A stretch of 64,000 nt of DNA from Leptidea sinapis. Lineage: Eukaryota; Arthropoda; Insecta; Lepidoptera; Pieridae. Below the pieces are notes generated by a model. The model did no database searches. It worked only from the letters and a program-made list of their open reading frames with translations, and was not told the DNA's origin. Of this stretch, positions 41,521 to 51,879 are shown one piece after another (within the stretch, counting starts at the first letter, position 1; each line of letters begins with the position of its first letter). A program made the position numbers and the translations under genes. The stretch spans positions 8,605,001 to 8,669,000 of the forward strand of contig NC_066312.1 in the NCBI RefSeq assembly GCF_905404315.1, in the 5' to 3' direction.

Positions 41521-42058
41521 AAAGTGCTTATTTCAGTTTCAGGAAACTTAGTTTAATGAGTCAATCTTAATACCATGCCTTGACCACAGCGGTCTTCTAC
41601 AATAAGTCAAGTTGGTGTACAAATAAGTTATTATTCTAAATTTGAATGTACCAATCGACATACATACAGTGAGCACTTAAAATCGGCCAGTTAGCGTTGC
41701 AACAGAAAACTACATAGTTAGTGAGTTTTGGACTGATGGTTTTTGGAGTATTTAGTTTGAATGTTGTTTATAAGCTTTTATACACACATAAATAGTACTT
41801 TAGTTGTGAATTTTCAATTCTAGCTTTGTTTGGTAAGCTGCGGCGAATTCGGAATTGAAATTTGTACTGTCTCAATCGATAAATAAAAGACCTAAACTTA
41901 TGTATAAAATAAATTTAAAAACAAACAAAAGGAATCCTTTTTTATGTGTAATTACCCGTGTTTTAAGGAAGTTTATTTTTTACCTCCTGAGAAAGTGAGA
42001 ATTCTAATTAGTTATTCATTTTACACCATTATTTTATTTGATAACTGAACGACGGGGG

Positions 42059-42190
42059 ACACATCAAAGGAAAATCAAAATTGTTGATTTTATTTATTTC
42101 CGAGTATTTTCATATTTATGCAACCTTTTAAGCCTTCTCTGGATTTCCACAAATAATTCAAGACGAAAATTAGCCAAATTTATGAATTAA
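42059..42190 (-). mobile_element. Helitron subfamily D, internal fragment
   Basis: ACACATCAAAGGAAAATCAA, TTTTAAGCCTTCTCTGGATT and AATAATTCAAGACGAAAATT match the interior of 48,948-49,320. Both ends are missing. Confidence 0.6.
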
Positions 42191-42494
42191 GTAGGATTTG
42201 ATATAGTGAAACCCTATGTCCAGTTCCCACAAATAAATAAGTATTGTTATAATATAATATATATAATATCTGTAGCTTGTTATTACTTCGTATATGTTTT
42301 TGTAAATCTTTAAACATATTCGTGTCACCTAACGATGACACAGTTACCCCAGCCTAAATAATTACATAGTAATTTGATACTCCTGTACATAATTAACTAC
42401 TTAATGCCAGTCTATAGCGACATAAGATATTTTCAACGAGAAGCTACATACAACATATAGAAACGTGTAAGTTGTTATTGTTAAATTAGTTCTC

Positions 42495-42866
42495 GGAGGT
42501 AAAACGCCGTATTTGAACAGATTTACCAGTGGGAGTGGGAGTACAAAATTCAAAAACGCACACAAGCTCTGTCAAAAGCAAAAGTGGAAATGGACTGGAC
42601 ACATTCTGAGTGAAAAGAAAGAGAAATGGACAAAAACCGTTACAGATGGTATCCAAGAGACGGGAAACGAAGGAAAGGTAGACAGATTAGAAGGTGGGAG
42701 GACGACTTTAAAAGGATAGCAGGACCGGACTGGATGATGAGAGTAGCCGGAGACCGAATAAGAGACCGAGGAGGCCTTTGTCGAGGGACAAATTACTAGT
42801 TAAGCTAATTTAAGTTTTATTTATAAGAAAAATTAAGTCACTAGTAATAATAAAGGCTATTTTATT
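42495..42866 (+). pseudogene. RTE-like LINE C-terminus with AATAAA and (TTTA)n tail
   Basis: The plus strand encodes QKQKWKWTGHILSEKKEKWT, then in another frame RRKGRQIRRWEDDFKRIAGP and DWMMRVAGDRIRDRG-LCRGT, the tail of a third RTE-related branch (WxGHI and RWxDDxxxxAG motifs). The 3' UTR ends AATAATAAAGGCTATTTTAT followed by TTTA repeats. One frameshift near 42,650 interrupts an otherwise readable end, so this is a fairly young relic. Confidence 0.75.
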
Positions 42867-42879
42867 TTATTTATTTATA

Positions 42880-43181
42880 TACCAGTGGGAGGCTCCTTTG
42901 CACAGAAAGCTGGCTAGATTATGGGTACCACGACGGCGCCTACTTCTGTCGTGGAGCAGTAATGTGTAAGCATTACTGTGTTTCGGTCTGAAGGGCGCCA
43001 TAGCTAGTTAAGTCACTGGGCAAATGAGACTTAACATCTTATGTCTCAAGGTGACGAGCGCAATTGTAGAGATGCTCAGAATTTTTGGGTTTGTTTGGTC
43101 ACTGCATTATAATGGGTAGGGCGTATCGTATTACTATCAGCTGAACGTCCTGTTCGTCTCATCCCTTATTTTCATAAAAAA
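42880..43181 (+). repeat. R2-type repeat, full length
   Basis: ACCAGTGGGAGGCTCCTTTG, GCTGGCTAGATTATGGGTAC, GGGCGCCATAGCTAGTTAAG, GGTGACGAGCGCAATTGTAG, TGAACGTCCTGTTCGTCTCA and a final A run. It starts directly behind the TTTA tail of the RTE-like LINE. Confidence 0.75.
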
Positions 43182-43309
43182 TGATAACTTTATTAAACTT
43201 CTCGATCGAAGTAATAAGAACGTGTGGGTACTAACAACATCAAACGGAAACATTTGTATCGTGTTATATAGTACGTGTGACAATCTTTACAAGTTTTTTA
43301 TTAGCTTCG

Positions 43310-43640
43310 TCTGTAAGTTTATTTGTTTGTATGTATGTTTGTAACCGAACCATTTGGGCGCGATTTTGACCCACTTTAAACGGCCAAATTTCGTTCAAAC
43401 TTCGTTGATAACAATACATTAATTTTATGTTTGACCTGTACGATTACTATAATGGAAAAACCCATACATTTTCCACATTTATCAGAATTTCTTCTAATAG
43501 TGTTCAGCCGTTTATTCCTTCGGTTATACTGCGGAAACTACTGATCCAATCGGTATAATACTTACACCAAAAGTTGGAGCATGTTTCAGAGAAGGTTTTA
43601 GTTAATGATATTATGTTGGTGTTTATTTGTCCAGAACCTA
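43310..43640 (+). repeat. Dispersed repeat, 'TTTGTAACCGA' type
   Basis: TTTTTATTAGCTTCGTCTGT, TATGTTTGTAACCGAACCAT, GGCGCGATTTTGACCCACTT and TCAGCCGTTTATTCCTTCGG resemble a repeat known from Lepidoptera (general knowledge) and the start of 21.7 kb. Non-coding. Confidence 0.4.
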
Positions 43641-43800
43641 TATAGCATAAACTAAACAATACAAATAACTCAGTCAATGACATTTCATTACATAAGACAA
43701 TAATTCATACAATGAGCGGACGCGGGCTCCTTAATTTATATGGTAAAATAAACTTACACCACTTGTATAATATTAGAAATATTTAGTTCAGATTGAAACA

Positions 43801-43901
43801 TTTTTTATGAAAATAAGGGACGAGACGAGCAGGACGTTCAGCTGATGGTTATTGACACGCCCTACCCATTTCAATGCAGTGCCGCTCAGGATTCTTGAAA
43901 A
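43801..43901 (-). repeat. R2-type repeat, truncated
   Basis: TTTTTTATGAAAATAAGGGA, CGAGCAGGACGTTCAGCTGA and AGTGCCGCTCAGGATTCTTG. It stops at the left border of the inverted duplication (43,902). Confidence 0.65.
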
Positions 43902-44331
43902 ATTGCTTGTGAGTGGTAAATGTGGTGGTGGCTATTTATTAGCCCGAAAAATGAAAAGACACTTTTGTGGTAGTTGAATATGCGAAGTAAATCAGAGCAA
44001 AAACGTTCGAACGAATATGTTTCTGAGGACCGCTGCCTACATTAACAATGCTCTCATCGAGAGATATATTATGATTGTTTTGTAAATGTAGATTGTTTGC
44101 ATACTAGCAGCAGTAAATACAGGCAATTTCGGGTAGCAGATAGTTTTATTTATATAATATATACCCTGTAGATTGTGATGGAAATGAAAAATATTCTTTT
44201 TTTATTAAGATACAGGACGAGATGAGCAGGACGTTCAGCTGATGGTGATTGATACGCCCTGCTCATTACAATGCTGTGTCGCTCGGGATTCTTGAAAAAC
44301 ACAAAAATTCTGAGCGTCACTACAATTGCGC
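43902..44331. repeat. Inverted duplication, left arm
   Basis: About 430 bases that recur inverted at 45,324-45,745 with only a few differences by eye (for example AGGACCGCTG versus ACGACTGCTG, an 8-base extra TGTGGTGG, one or two small indels). It includes anonymous sequence (43,902-44,195) plus a partial R2-type repeat (44,196-44,331). It stops exactly where Helitron sequence begins. Confidence 0.85.
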
Positions 44332-44520
44332 CTAAATGTTGAGGGTGGTCCGCGCCAATTGATGGTTTTTAATTTTTTTTGACATTTTTTTTAAATTTGT
44401 TTGATTATGAGTCAGCATTAAAAAATACACACAACTTCAAATTTTCGCCCATCTACGATCAACAGTTAGTTTTGTATCGCGATTTTAATATCGGCAATAC
44501 AACGATTGCTGGGTTAGCTA

Positions 44521-44521
<1 letters not shown>
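44332..44521 (+). mobile_element. Helitron subfamily E, 3' half
   Basis: From CCTAAATGTTGAGGGTGGTC to GGGTTAGCTAG, with CCATCTACGATCAACAGTTA inside. The hairpin GCAAT ACAACG ATTGC pairs over 5 bases. The 5' half is missing at the border with the left arm of the inverted duplication. The CTAG end abuts a (TA)n run. Confidence 0.75.
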
Positions 44522-44579
<58 letters not shown>

Positions 44580-44592
44580 ATATATATACATG
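44522..44592 (+). repeat. (TA)n microsatellite
   Basis: About 48 bases of pure TA repeat, then ATGTATATATAATATATATA. It begins at the Helitron end. Confidence 0.9.
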
Positions 44593-45235
44593 TTGAAGGC
44601 GATATTTCTTTTTTTAAATTGTACACTTTTTTTTACCTAAATCACAATTGATTATTTAAAAACCAAGTCCATGTGTAATATAAACAATAGTAGATTGTTA
44701 ACCTAGGGTCGAAAGAATCAATTCCCGCGGTAATTAGGCTATAGTTATACCCGTGTTAAGCACTTTACTTTTCATTTCGAATATGAGGAAAATAAAACTA
44801 GTTGTTTATCAAAACTATTTATTGATATTAAATCATAATATTAGTAGTGCCTATTTAAAATTAATTGTCAAATTAGGACATTTTATGACGACTTTTTAAA
44901 TATGAAACTCTCCGCGTAATTATTGCGACTTATTCCGCTCAAAGAAGTTTGCGCTAAGTTCACACTGGCTGTTTAGATAGTCACATGGCTGCAGCTTTTT
45001 TTTTTATTAGTTTTTTTTACATAAAACTCTTCACAGCTGAAAGTAGTTCTATTTTTGAAGTTCATTCCGGCCCTTAGGTGGAATGTAATTTTTTTGAGTT
45101 TTTCTCTCTCTATGGAGGGAAGCAGCATTTTTCACCCAATAATCAGATCAAGACAACATTACTTTCCGAGTATGAGAAATTAAAAAGCATATACCTACTA
45201 CAAATAGCGCGAAAAAAAAATAATTGTTACATTAT

Positions 45236-45458
45236 TGTGTTACGGTCTGAAGTGAAAGGTCTACGCCGTAGCTAGTGAAATTACTGGGCAAATGATACTT
45301 AACATCTTGTCTCAAAGTGAAGAGCGCAATTGTAGTGACGCTCAGAATTTTTGTGTTTTTCAAGAATCCCGAGCGACACAGCATTGTAATGAGCAGGGCG
45401 TATCAATCACCATCAGCTGAACGTCCTGCTCATCTCGTCCTGTATCTTAATAAAAAAA
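45236..45458 (+). repeat. R2-type repeat, 5' truncated, in the right arm
   Basis: TTACGGTCTGAAGTGAAAGG, GTAGCTAGTGAAATTACTGG, GCGCAATTGTAGTGACGCTC, CAGCTGAACGTCCTGCTCAT and TCTTAATAAAAAAAG. The part from 45,324 onward belongs to the inverted duplication; the part before it (45,236-45,323) is not found in the left arm. Confidence 0.7.
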
Positions 45459-45745
45459 GAATATTTTTCATTTCCATCACAATCTACAGGGTATATATTA
45501 TATAAAAAAACTATCTGCTACCCGAAATTTTGCCTGTATTTACTGCTGCTAGTATGCAAACAATCTACATTTACAAAACAATCATAATATATCTCTCGAT
45601 GAGAGCATCGTTAATGTAGGCAGCAGTCGTCAGAAACATATTCGTTCGAACGTTTTTGCTCTGATTTACTTCGCATATTCAACTACCACAAAAGTGTCTT
45701 TTCATTTTTCGGGCTAATAAATAGCCTTTACCACTCACAAGCAAT
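45324..45745. repeat. Inverted duplication, right arm
   Basis: Reverse complement of 43,902-44,331. It covers the R2-type 3' part, then ACCCTGTAGATTGTGATGGA and ACTACCACAAAAGTGTCTTT in inverse. Spacer between the arms is 992 bases. Confidence 0.85.
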
Positions 45746-45815
45746 GTGGCTCTCAAATGGTAATAGAATTTTCAAAATCGGTTCTCTTGATCCAGAGATC
45801 TCACAAACTTTATAC

Positions 45816-46070
45816 GACGACCGATATAGCCGAATGGTTAGTGACCCTGCCAGCTAGAGGTGCCGGGTTTGAATCCCGGTAGGTACAATCATTTGTATGA
45901 TGAATATCGATGTTTGTTTCCGAGTCATGGATGTTTATACTCGTATGTATTTAAGTATGTAAGTATATTGTATTAAATATATCGTTGTCTTGTACCCATA
46001 GTTCAGGCTACGCCTAGTTTGGGGCGAGATAATTTGTGTAAAAGTGTGTCAATATTATTATTATTATAAT
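45816..46070 (+). mobile_element. tRNA-derived SINE, copy 2
   Basis: Head CGATATAGCCGAATGGTTAG (A box) and GGGTTTGAATCCCGGTAGGT (good B box), body TTTCCGAGTCATGGATGTTT, TTGTATTAAATATATCGTTG, TAGTTTGGGGCGAGATAATT, and an (ATT)n tail. Better preserved in the head than copy 1 at 14 kb. A Helitron 3' end follows directly. Confidence 0.85.
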
Positions 46071-46078
46071 ATTAATAA

Positions 46079-46210
46079 CTAGCTCACCCGACTCAATAGA
46101 AAAAAAATTATGTAATCCGGGTGTAATGTAGTCTAAAGCCATCGGAAGTGTGTAATCAATGTTATATTGCTAAAAATAAGACAAAAACGTATTTCTGAAT
46201 GATTTTTTAA
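46079..46210 (-). mobile_element. Helitron-like 3' end
   Basis: CTAG at 46079-46082 with GTCGGGTGAG before it on the minus strand fits the shared CGGGTCAGCTAG terminus with one change. No terminal hairpin can be drawn and the 5' end is not seen. It lies right behind the SINE tail. Confidence 0.45.
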
Positions 46211-46214
46211 ATAT

Positions 46215-46375
46215 CACTACATATTATAAAACAAAGTCCTCTGCCGCGTCTGTCTGTCTGTCTGTTCGCGATAAACTCAAAAACTACATCACCGATTGCC
46301 ATGTTATTTTCACCAATGGATAGCATGATTCTCGAGGAAGGTTTTAGTATATGATTTGTTTAGTTTTTGTATATA
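46215..46375 (+). repeat. Dispersed repeat with (TCTG)n
   Basis: AAAACAAAGTCCTCTGCCGC, TCTGTCTGTCTGTCTGTTCG and CAAAAACTACATCACCGATT belong to a widespread lepidopteran repeat as far as I recognise it. No coding content. Confidence 0.4.
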
Positions 46376-46379
46376 TTTC

Positions 46380-47960
46380 TTATACATTAACGATATTTGT
46401 TCGTGGTGTCGGAAAAAAATAAGCCGTCTGGGAACTTTCAGTGAAAATCCTGTCTAAGCCCATTGAGATATAACAAAATAATGTGTGGAGGAATTGTGTA
46501 TTTTATAAAGGTCTATATACAATAGTCTGTGATGCTTTCTATTGAGGATAAAATACTAGATCCATTTTAATACATAAAAAATTGGCAGATTAGATTTTTG
46601 ACAGTTGATTGGAAGACAACGATGCGTATGTTTAGATAAGTGTGAGTCTGCCCACATTCTCATCAAACACTAGAAGAATAACAGGAGCGCTATTGGCATT
46701 AATATTTGATATACATTAATAATTCATAGGTTTTAGAGAAGTTTTGATAAAAATAAATAAATGGGCAGTTGCAGATACTGTTGAGGAAAGCGGTAACTTA
46801 GAACTTTTAGTATTAAAATTTGAAATTATATAAAATACAGTAATAATAAAAATATATTAATAATCTTGCCAGTCATGAGCATGTCGGTGACGCAATCCTA
46901 TAAGATTTTCCCCAACTAAAAATTGCCCAACGCGGCCAAGAAGTTTACATTTCAAAAATATTTTTTAAAGTTTCTATTAAACTACTCTAAAGTTCCTTAC
47001 CTGTGTCTGTTACCGACAGACGATTGTCAAGTACAAACCTTTCGCACTTAAATTAATTAGATTAGGGTCCGACACACAAATATGTACACTATTAAATAGA
47101 ATGTTTTATGAGCTAAATTTACGCATGCGTGCTCATAGAAATTCAGGAGGATCTGTGAATCGTGATTGTCAGTAAACAAATGAACTTCGCGATGGATAGC
47201 CGCGACCGCGTCTCTTTGTAATACCCCGCGCAAACAACTCTTTGCGACGACAAGTATGAAACTAACTGTTAAATAACAAATGTGATGTGAATGTGCTATT
47301 AATCGTGAGTCCTAGAATATTGTAAAAAACTATTATGTCACATAAGACTGGTCTTTTACATTAATTTGCTTCTTATAATCAAATTAAATATAATATAAAC
47401 AACAAATACTAAATATAAAAAAATAAAAAAGTTGTTCTTTGTTATTGGTGAATTCCAGGAGAAAAATTATAACGCAGGTCACTGCAGATTTATGCGTCTT
47501 AGAAATAAAATTCTGGAACTTTCTGGTAGTGATCAATTCATATAGTTAAGATTCCATTTTATGCATCATTTCGCCAAGGGAAGTTGTCATAGAGTACTAA
47601 ATCCTCAACAATTCGCACAGAGTTGTCCAATTGCACCATTGTTCAAACTTCCACTTGAGTACGTAAGACTAAAAGTGACAAGGTCTACTTCATATTATGC
47701 AGCGGGCACTACATCTTACAGCTCTTAGTGTAAGCAAGGTCCAGTATTGCCTCCCCTATCGATGCTACGCAGTTCCCTCGAAGTCAATGTGACTTTTTCA
47801 GGTATCTGGGGCACTGGCAAACGCTAAAAATTCAGACCAAGCAAAAGGATACTTAGTGAGGCACTATAGGGTGTATTATCGAAAAGTGGGGATACATCGA
47901 ATGTAGATTTCGTAATTAATGGTAAAGGAATCTTTTTGAAGAAGTTTAAACTTGGATAAA
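46380..47960. other. No recognisable gene; one GC-richer patch
   Basis: Mainly AT-rich. At 47,190-47,260 a patch (GATAGCCGCGACCGCGTCTC) stands out and contains a 13-codon frame starting ATGAACTTCGCG. No splice sites support it. Confidence 0.35.
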
Positions 47961-47967
47961 ACAAGGA

Positions 47968-48327
47968 TTGGTATCTCATTCTGTGACATTCACAAGTTTT
48001 CTTCCAGGACCCTTTTTACTATATTTTGAGAGAGCTTTGTTTGATCTTTATATACATTATGGCATTTTTAGAATGTTACAACGCATGTTAGAAACATTCG
48101 ACATAATTATTATTTACGTGCCCTATCTAGGATTCCAGCAAGAACCAATTCAGATATATAACAACCTGTACTCAGAAATAAGAAATGCCAAAACATTGAC
48201 TTCTTCTAAGGCGAGCCTCCAAAAAATATACTCAATAATTATGAAACGCTTCAATAACATAAGTGGGTTGTTTTATGTCTTATCTATTTGCCTAAAATTG
48301 TATTGCATTCTGTACCTACCAAAATAA
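47968..48327 (+). CDS. Unrecognised 119-codon open frame, doubtful
   Basis: The second-longest frame in the window starts MVSHSVTFTSFLPGPFLLYF and contains YSEIRNAKTLTSSKASLQKI. It is rich in I, L, Y and F, with no signal peptide, repeated motif or known domain that I can name. It ends shortly before the LINE-like 3' signal at 48,340-48,420, so it could be a decayed piece of a LINE ORF, but no reverse-transcriptase or endonuclease motif is visible. Chance is likely. Confidence 0.2.
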   Translation: MVSHSVTFTSFLPGPFLLYFERALFDLYIHYGIFRMLQRMLETFDIIIIYVPYLGFQQEPIQIYNNLYSEIRNAKTLTSSKASLQKIYSIIMKRFNNISGLFYVLSICLKLYCILYLPK

Positions 48328-48339
48328 TTGTTTGTAAGT

Positions 48340-48421
48340 ACCTACTTTAATTGTTAAAATGTTAATTTCTCATGTAAGTGACAATTGGTCTTAATGAGAA
48401 TAAAGTTATTTAAACCTAATC
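48340..48421 (+). repeat. LINE-like 3' terminus
   Basis: TGACAATTGGTCTTAATGAG followed by AATAAAGTTATTTAAACC is the common end of a lepidopteran LINE (general knowledge). No coding part can be linked with confidence. Confidence 0.45.
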
Positions 48422-48782
48422 TGTGAATAGCTTAGCAAACAAAAATCAACAACCATCTTATGTAGTCTCATAAAATTCGATGACCCTACATAAGGTCCAT
48501 TTTTAAATTATGTTATTGTTACATAATATCGTTATTTCCAGTAAAAGATGCTTAATCACAATTCAACATCATTTGTGTAATGTAATTTTATAAACATACA
48601 AACTACTGCCTGCGATTTCATCCACGTGGATGCTATAAGCAGAAAAATACTATGTTTCTATATGGCGTGATAACATGTAGCACATCTGACCAAGTTATAT
48701 ACATGTAAATGCCGTAGTTCAAAAATGAGATGTTTTTAATTAATGTACCGCAATTCTCTTGCGGGTGAAACTTCGTAAAACT

Positions 48783-48908
48783 TCGTAAAATCCATTCTTA
48801 ACTGACCTCTAATCGGAAAGGAATATTCCTACCAAATTTCAAGTTTCTACCCCCTTATGGTTCCAGAGATATCGTGATGAGTCAATACATAGGTGTCAAT
48901 CTATATAT
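48783..48908 (-). mobile_element. Fragment of the short Helitron subfamily
   Basis: AAGGAATATTCCTACCAAAT, TTCAAGTTTCTAC and CTTATGGTTCCAGAGATATC are the inverse of 15,523-15,693. The CTAG end is lost. Confidence 0.6.
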
Positions 48909-48947
48909 AAATTAAGGAAGATATATTAGATATATTATTATATATTA

Positions 48948-49320
48948 CTAGCTGATCCGACAGACGTTGTTCTGTATATAATAAATAAAATAATGTTTTA
49001 TATGAATTTGTCAATAATATATCATAACATCATAAAATACTTCGTAAAATATACACCCTGCTGTCGTAATGAAAATGTTTCACAGCAGAACGGTCAAACC
49101 GTGCGTCAATAAATTCTCTTATAGAAATTATGTATGGACACATCAAAGGAAAAACAAATTTGTTGTTTTTATTTAATTTAGTAGCATTTTCCTATTTATT
49201 CCTTTTAAACCTTCTCTGGACTTCCACAAATAATTCAAGACTAAAATTAGCCAAATCGGTCCAGCCGTTCTCGAGTTTTAGCGAGACTAACGAACATCAA
49301 TTCATTTCTATATATATAGA
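48948..49320 (-). mobile_element. Helitron subfamily D, copy 3, full length
   Basis: CTAG at 48948-48951, 5' TCTATATATATAGAAATGAA at 49,320. Hairpin ACAGAACAACGTCTGT intact. Contains CTCGAGAACGGCTGGACCGA and GACGCACGGTTTGACCG. Very similar to the copies at 18.5 and 21.0 kb, so the subfamily was active relatively recently. Confidence 0.85.
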
Positions 49321-49729
49321 TATAGATTATTTAATAGATATTTCTAAAATAAAGTTTTACTGTTCTATTTGAGAAGTATTTACATCTGAAAAACGCAATC
49401 ATTTTATTTTTATACTGGTTTTAAGATAATTAAATCTCATGACCATTTTCGAATGTAATCAAATTGCCAAGTAAACTAATCACCAGCACCAGGGTTCGTT
49501 ATGGAAATTAGAAGACGTACCATTAGGAATAAAGAAATTACGACAAATTAAAGAAATAACGTAGATACTGGGGAATTCAGGCGCAATATGCGATCGAAAA
49601 CTGGGATGGCCACACAGGAAGCTGCGAAACTGAACTAAAGTGAACCAATACCGGAACTGGATCAAATATTTTTATTGCCGTTATGAAAGCATCGTAAAAT
49701 TGAAGAAATTATACAATTTGTTGAGCCAG

Positions 49730-49855
49730 ACTTCCGACCAGCACGGCTCTAACGCAACGTCTGTCTATCCGTTGCGTGAGTCTCGTGGCGGCTCTGACGC
49801 AGAAGTAACTCTGACGTCAGTCACAATTAGTAATCCACACCGAACGGTGATCCTT
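49730..49855 (+). other. GC-richer coding-like patch
   Basis: One frame reads SDQHGSNATSVYPLRESRGG then SDAEVTLTSVTI, with balanced codons unlike the flanks. There is no convincing acceptor before it (GAGCCAG) nor donor after it. It ends at the T run of an R2-type repeat. It could be an old exon or an unrecognised repeat. Confidence 0.2.
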
Positions 49856-50245
49856 TTTTAAGACAATAAGGGACGAGACGAGCAGAGCGTTCCACAGCTA
49901 GTAATTGATACATTCTACCCATTACAATGCGGTGCCGCTCAGAATTCTTGAAAAACCTAAAATTTCTGATCAATTGCGCTCGTCACTTTGAGATTTAAGA
50001 TGTTAAGATTCATTTGTAATTTCATTAACTACAACGCCCTACAGGCTGAAACACAATAATGCTTACTACTGCTTGCATGCTGTAATGCCGCTTAAACATT
50101 ACTGCTTCACGGCAGAAATAGGCGCCGTTCTGATACCCATAATCTAGCCGGCATCCTGTGTAAAGGTACATCACACTGGTAAATGTCCTTAGTCACCTCT
50201 TGTGACACCCTTTGGCCAGGCACATTCTTTTAATGCCCGGGGAAG
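49855..50245 (-). repeat. R2-type repeat, longest copy
   Basis: All family blocks on the minus strand, with an internal duplication near 50,065-50,110 (GCTTACTACTGCTTGCATGC) and the extended end CTCTTGTGACACCCTTTGGC, CACATTCTTTTAATGCCCGG. The extension is shared with 4,381-4,540. Confidence 0.65.
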
Positions 50246-50259
50246 CACAGGGCGATCAT

Positions 50260-51420
50260 GTAGTATAAAATACTCCTACAGTAAATATTAAATTGTTTGA
50301 TCTAGCTTGTACATTTACTACATTACATGTCCGAAATTAGCTCAAATCGTATTTTAGTTCTTAAGCTGGTCAAGTGTCCTGGCAAGCTAAGTAAGTTTTT
50401 CTAATTTTCCTAAGTTGTTTCCGTTTTTGTAGCATATTTGACAAAAATTGTAATATTGAATGTCATAGCACTAATTTATAACTGTTCTGTGTTGTTCATC
50501 AGGAAATATCCATTTATTAGCTATTCTAAATATTATCAAAACTACATGCGGTCGCAGTGGCTACACGACAGTGTTCGGCCGCTTTCGCCGAGCGACAATG
50601 GTACAGCGTCAATTTCGCTGCGATAGTGACGCCGGTCGAAAGTCTAGCTTAAGAAATTGTAAATAACTCAATAATAGATTCTTGATACTAGGTTCAGGGT
50701 CTAACAAAATGGTATACCAGTGGATATTGATATCTTCTGTAAGCAAAAAAAACAGAGCAAAGGGTAATCCATAGATCCAAGGCAATAATCATTGCTTTGT
50801 TCATTGAACAACTCATCATCATACCAATCGGTAATAATACCAAAGGCTATTTCAGCGCTCGAAAAAGAATCAGCACCTGTAATAATTTGTATTTTCATAC
50901 CATAACTTTAATTAAATTAGTAATATCACTTGTATTCCACTATCCACGGGTAGTCGCCAAAAAAATGTGAACAAAAATTTGTTATTTTCTTAATTTTGAA
51001 AAGAACACGAGAATAACTTTTTAATAAACTAAGTGATTATCTCCTTTCTACAATATTGATGCTTTTCGTGTTGATAATTTTCACGAAAGACTTGAATCCA
51101 ATAAAAATAATAATTCAAACAAAACGATATACGCTCTTGATTTGAAGCGGGAACTCAAAGGTCAGAGTAACAAACAAACAAAAGATTGTTCGAACTTTCC
51201 ATATCTCTTTCACGTCCAATATGAGTACTAGGGAGTTGTAAGATTTTTATGATAATAAAACGATTCAAAATGGGTCAAACTCTTGAGCGATAAAATCTTC
51301 AAAAGAATAATTTCACAACTTTAGGTTTTGCAACTGTTACGACAACGAGTTTTTAACTGTGTCTTGGACGGAGTGATGACATGGACACGCATATGTATGT
51401 ATTTTTTACATTTTCTGGGA
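50260..51420. other. Mostly AT-rich; one GC-richer patch
   Basis: At 50,545-50,640 (GCGGTCGCAGTGGCTACACG, CGCTTTCGCCGAGCGACAAT) composition rises sharply, without a readable motif. The rest shows nothing. Confidence 0.35.
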
Positions 51421-51425
51421 TCCTA

Positions 51426-51872
51426 TTAAGGCGAAGAGTAAGCAGAAAACACACAAACATGGTGTTTTTAGACAAGTTTTGTGGTGAAAGTATAGCATTT
51501 CGAGCTATGAACACTACTTAATCCGGTTACACATATCCTTAAGTCTTATTTGTAGGTTGCTAATACTTGCTGTTGGTTATAGTTAACACTGCCGAGCCTT
51601 TATGAACTACCACTTTTCTTTAAAGTTAAACAAGTTTTTTGGCATGGCGTGACGCATTTTTTTGGTACTTTTCTCAGAAAAGTTATTCTTATAGCTTGTA
51701 CTTTTTTGTGTAGGTTCATTTATTCGGATAAGTAGTGAATAACGAGGATTGTAAGCATATAAACTGTTTTCCACCCAAGAATTTTGAAAATATTGGCTTT
51801 GTTACATAGATGGCGGGCCGGCAGCCGTGAACTCATATCGCTCAAGGTCGCTGGCATTTAGTGTCGCCTTAA
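51426..51872 (+). mobile_element. TTAA-flanked MITE, copy 3, full length
   Basis: 447 bp, TTAAGGCGAAGAGTAAGCAG to GGCATTTAGTGTCGCCTTAA. It is the best-preserved copy and the uninterrupted reference for the split copy at 13.1 kb. Terminal inverted repeat TTAAGGCGA. No ORF. Confidence 0.85.
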
Positions 51873-51879
51873 ACTAGTA

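Noticed and set aside
44379..44651. 90-codon frame with a long IY repeat
   Set aside because: Translation of Helitron sequence followed by the (TA)n run.
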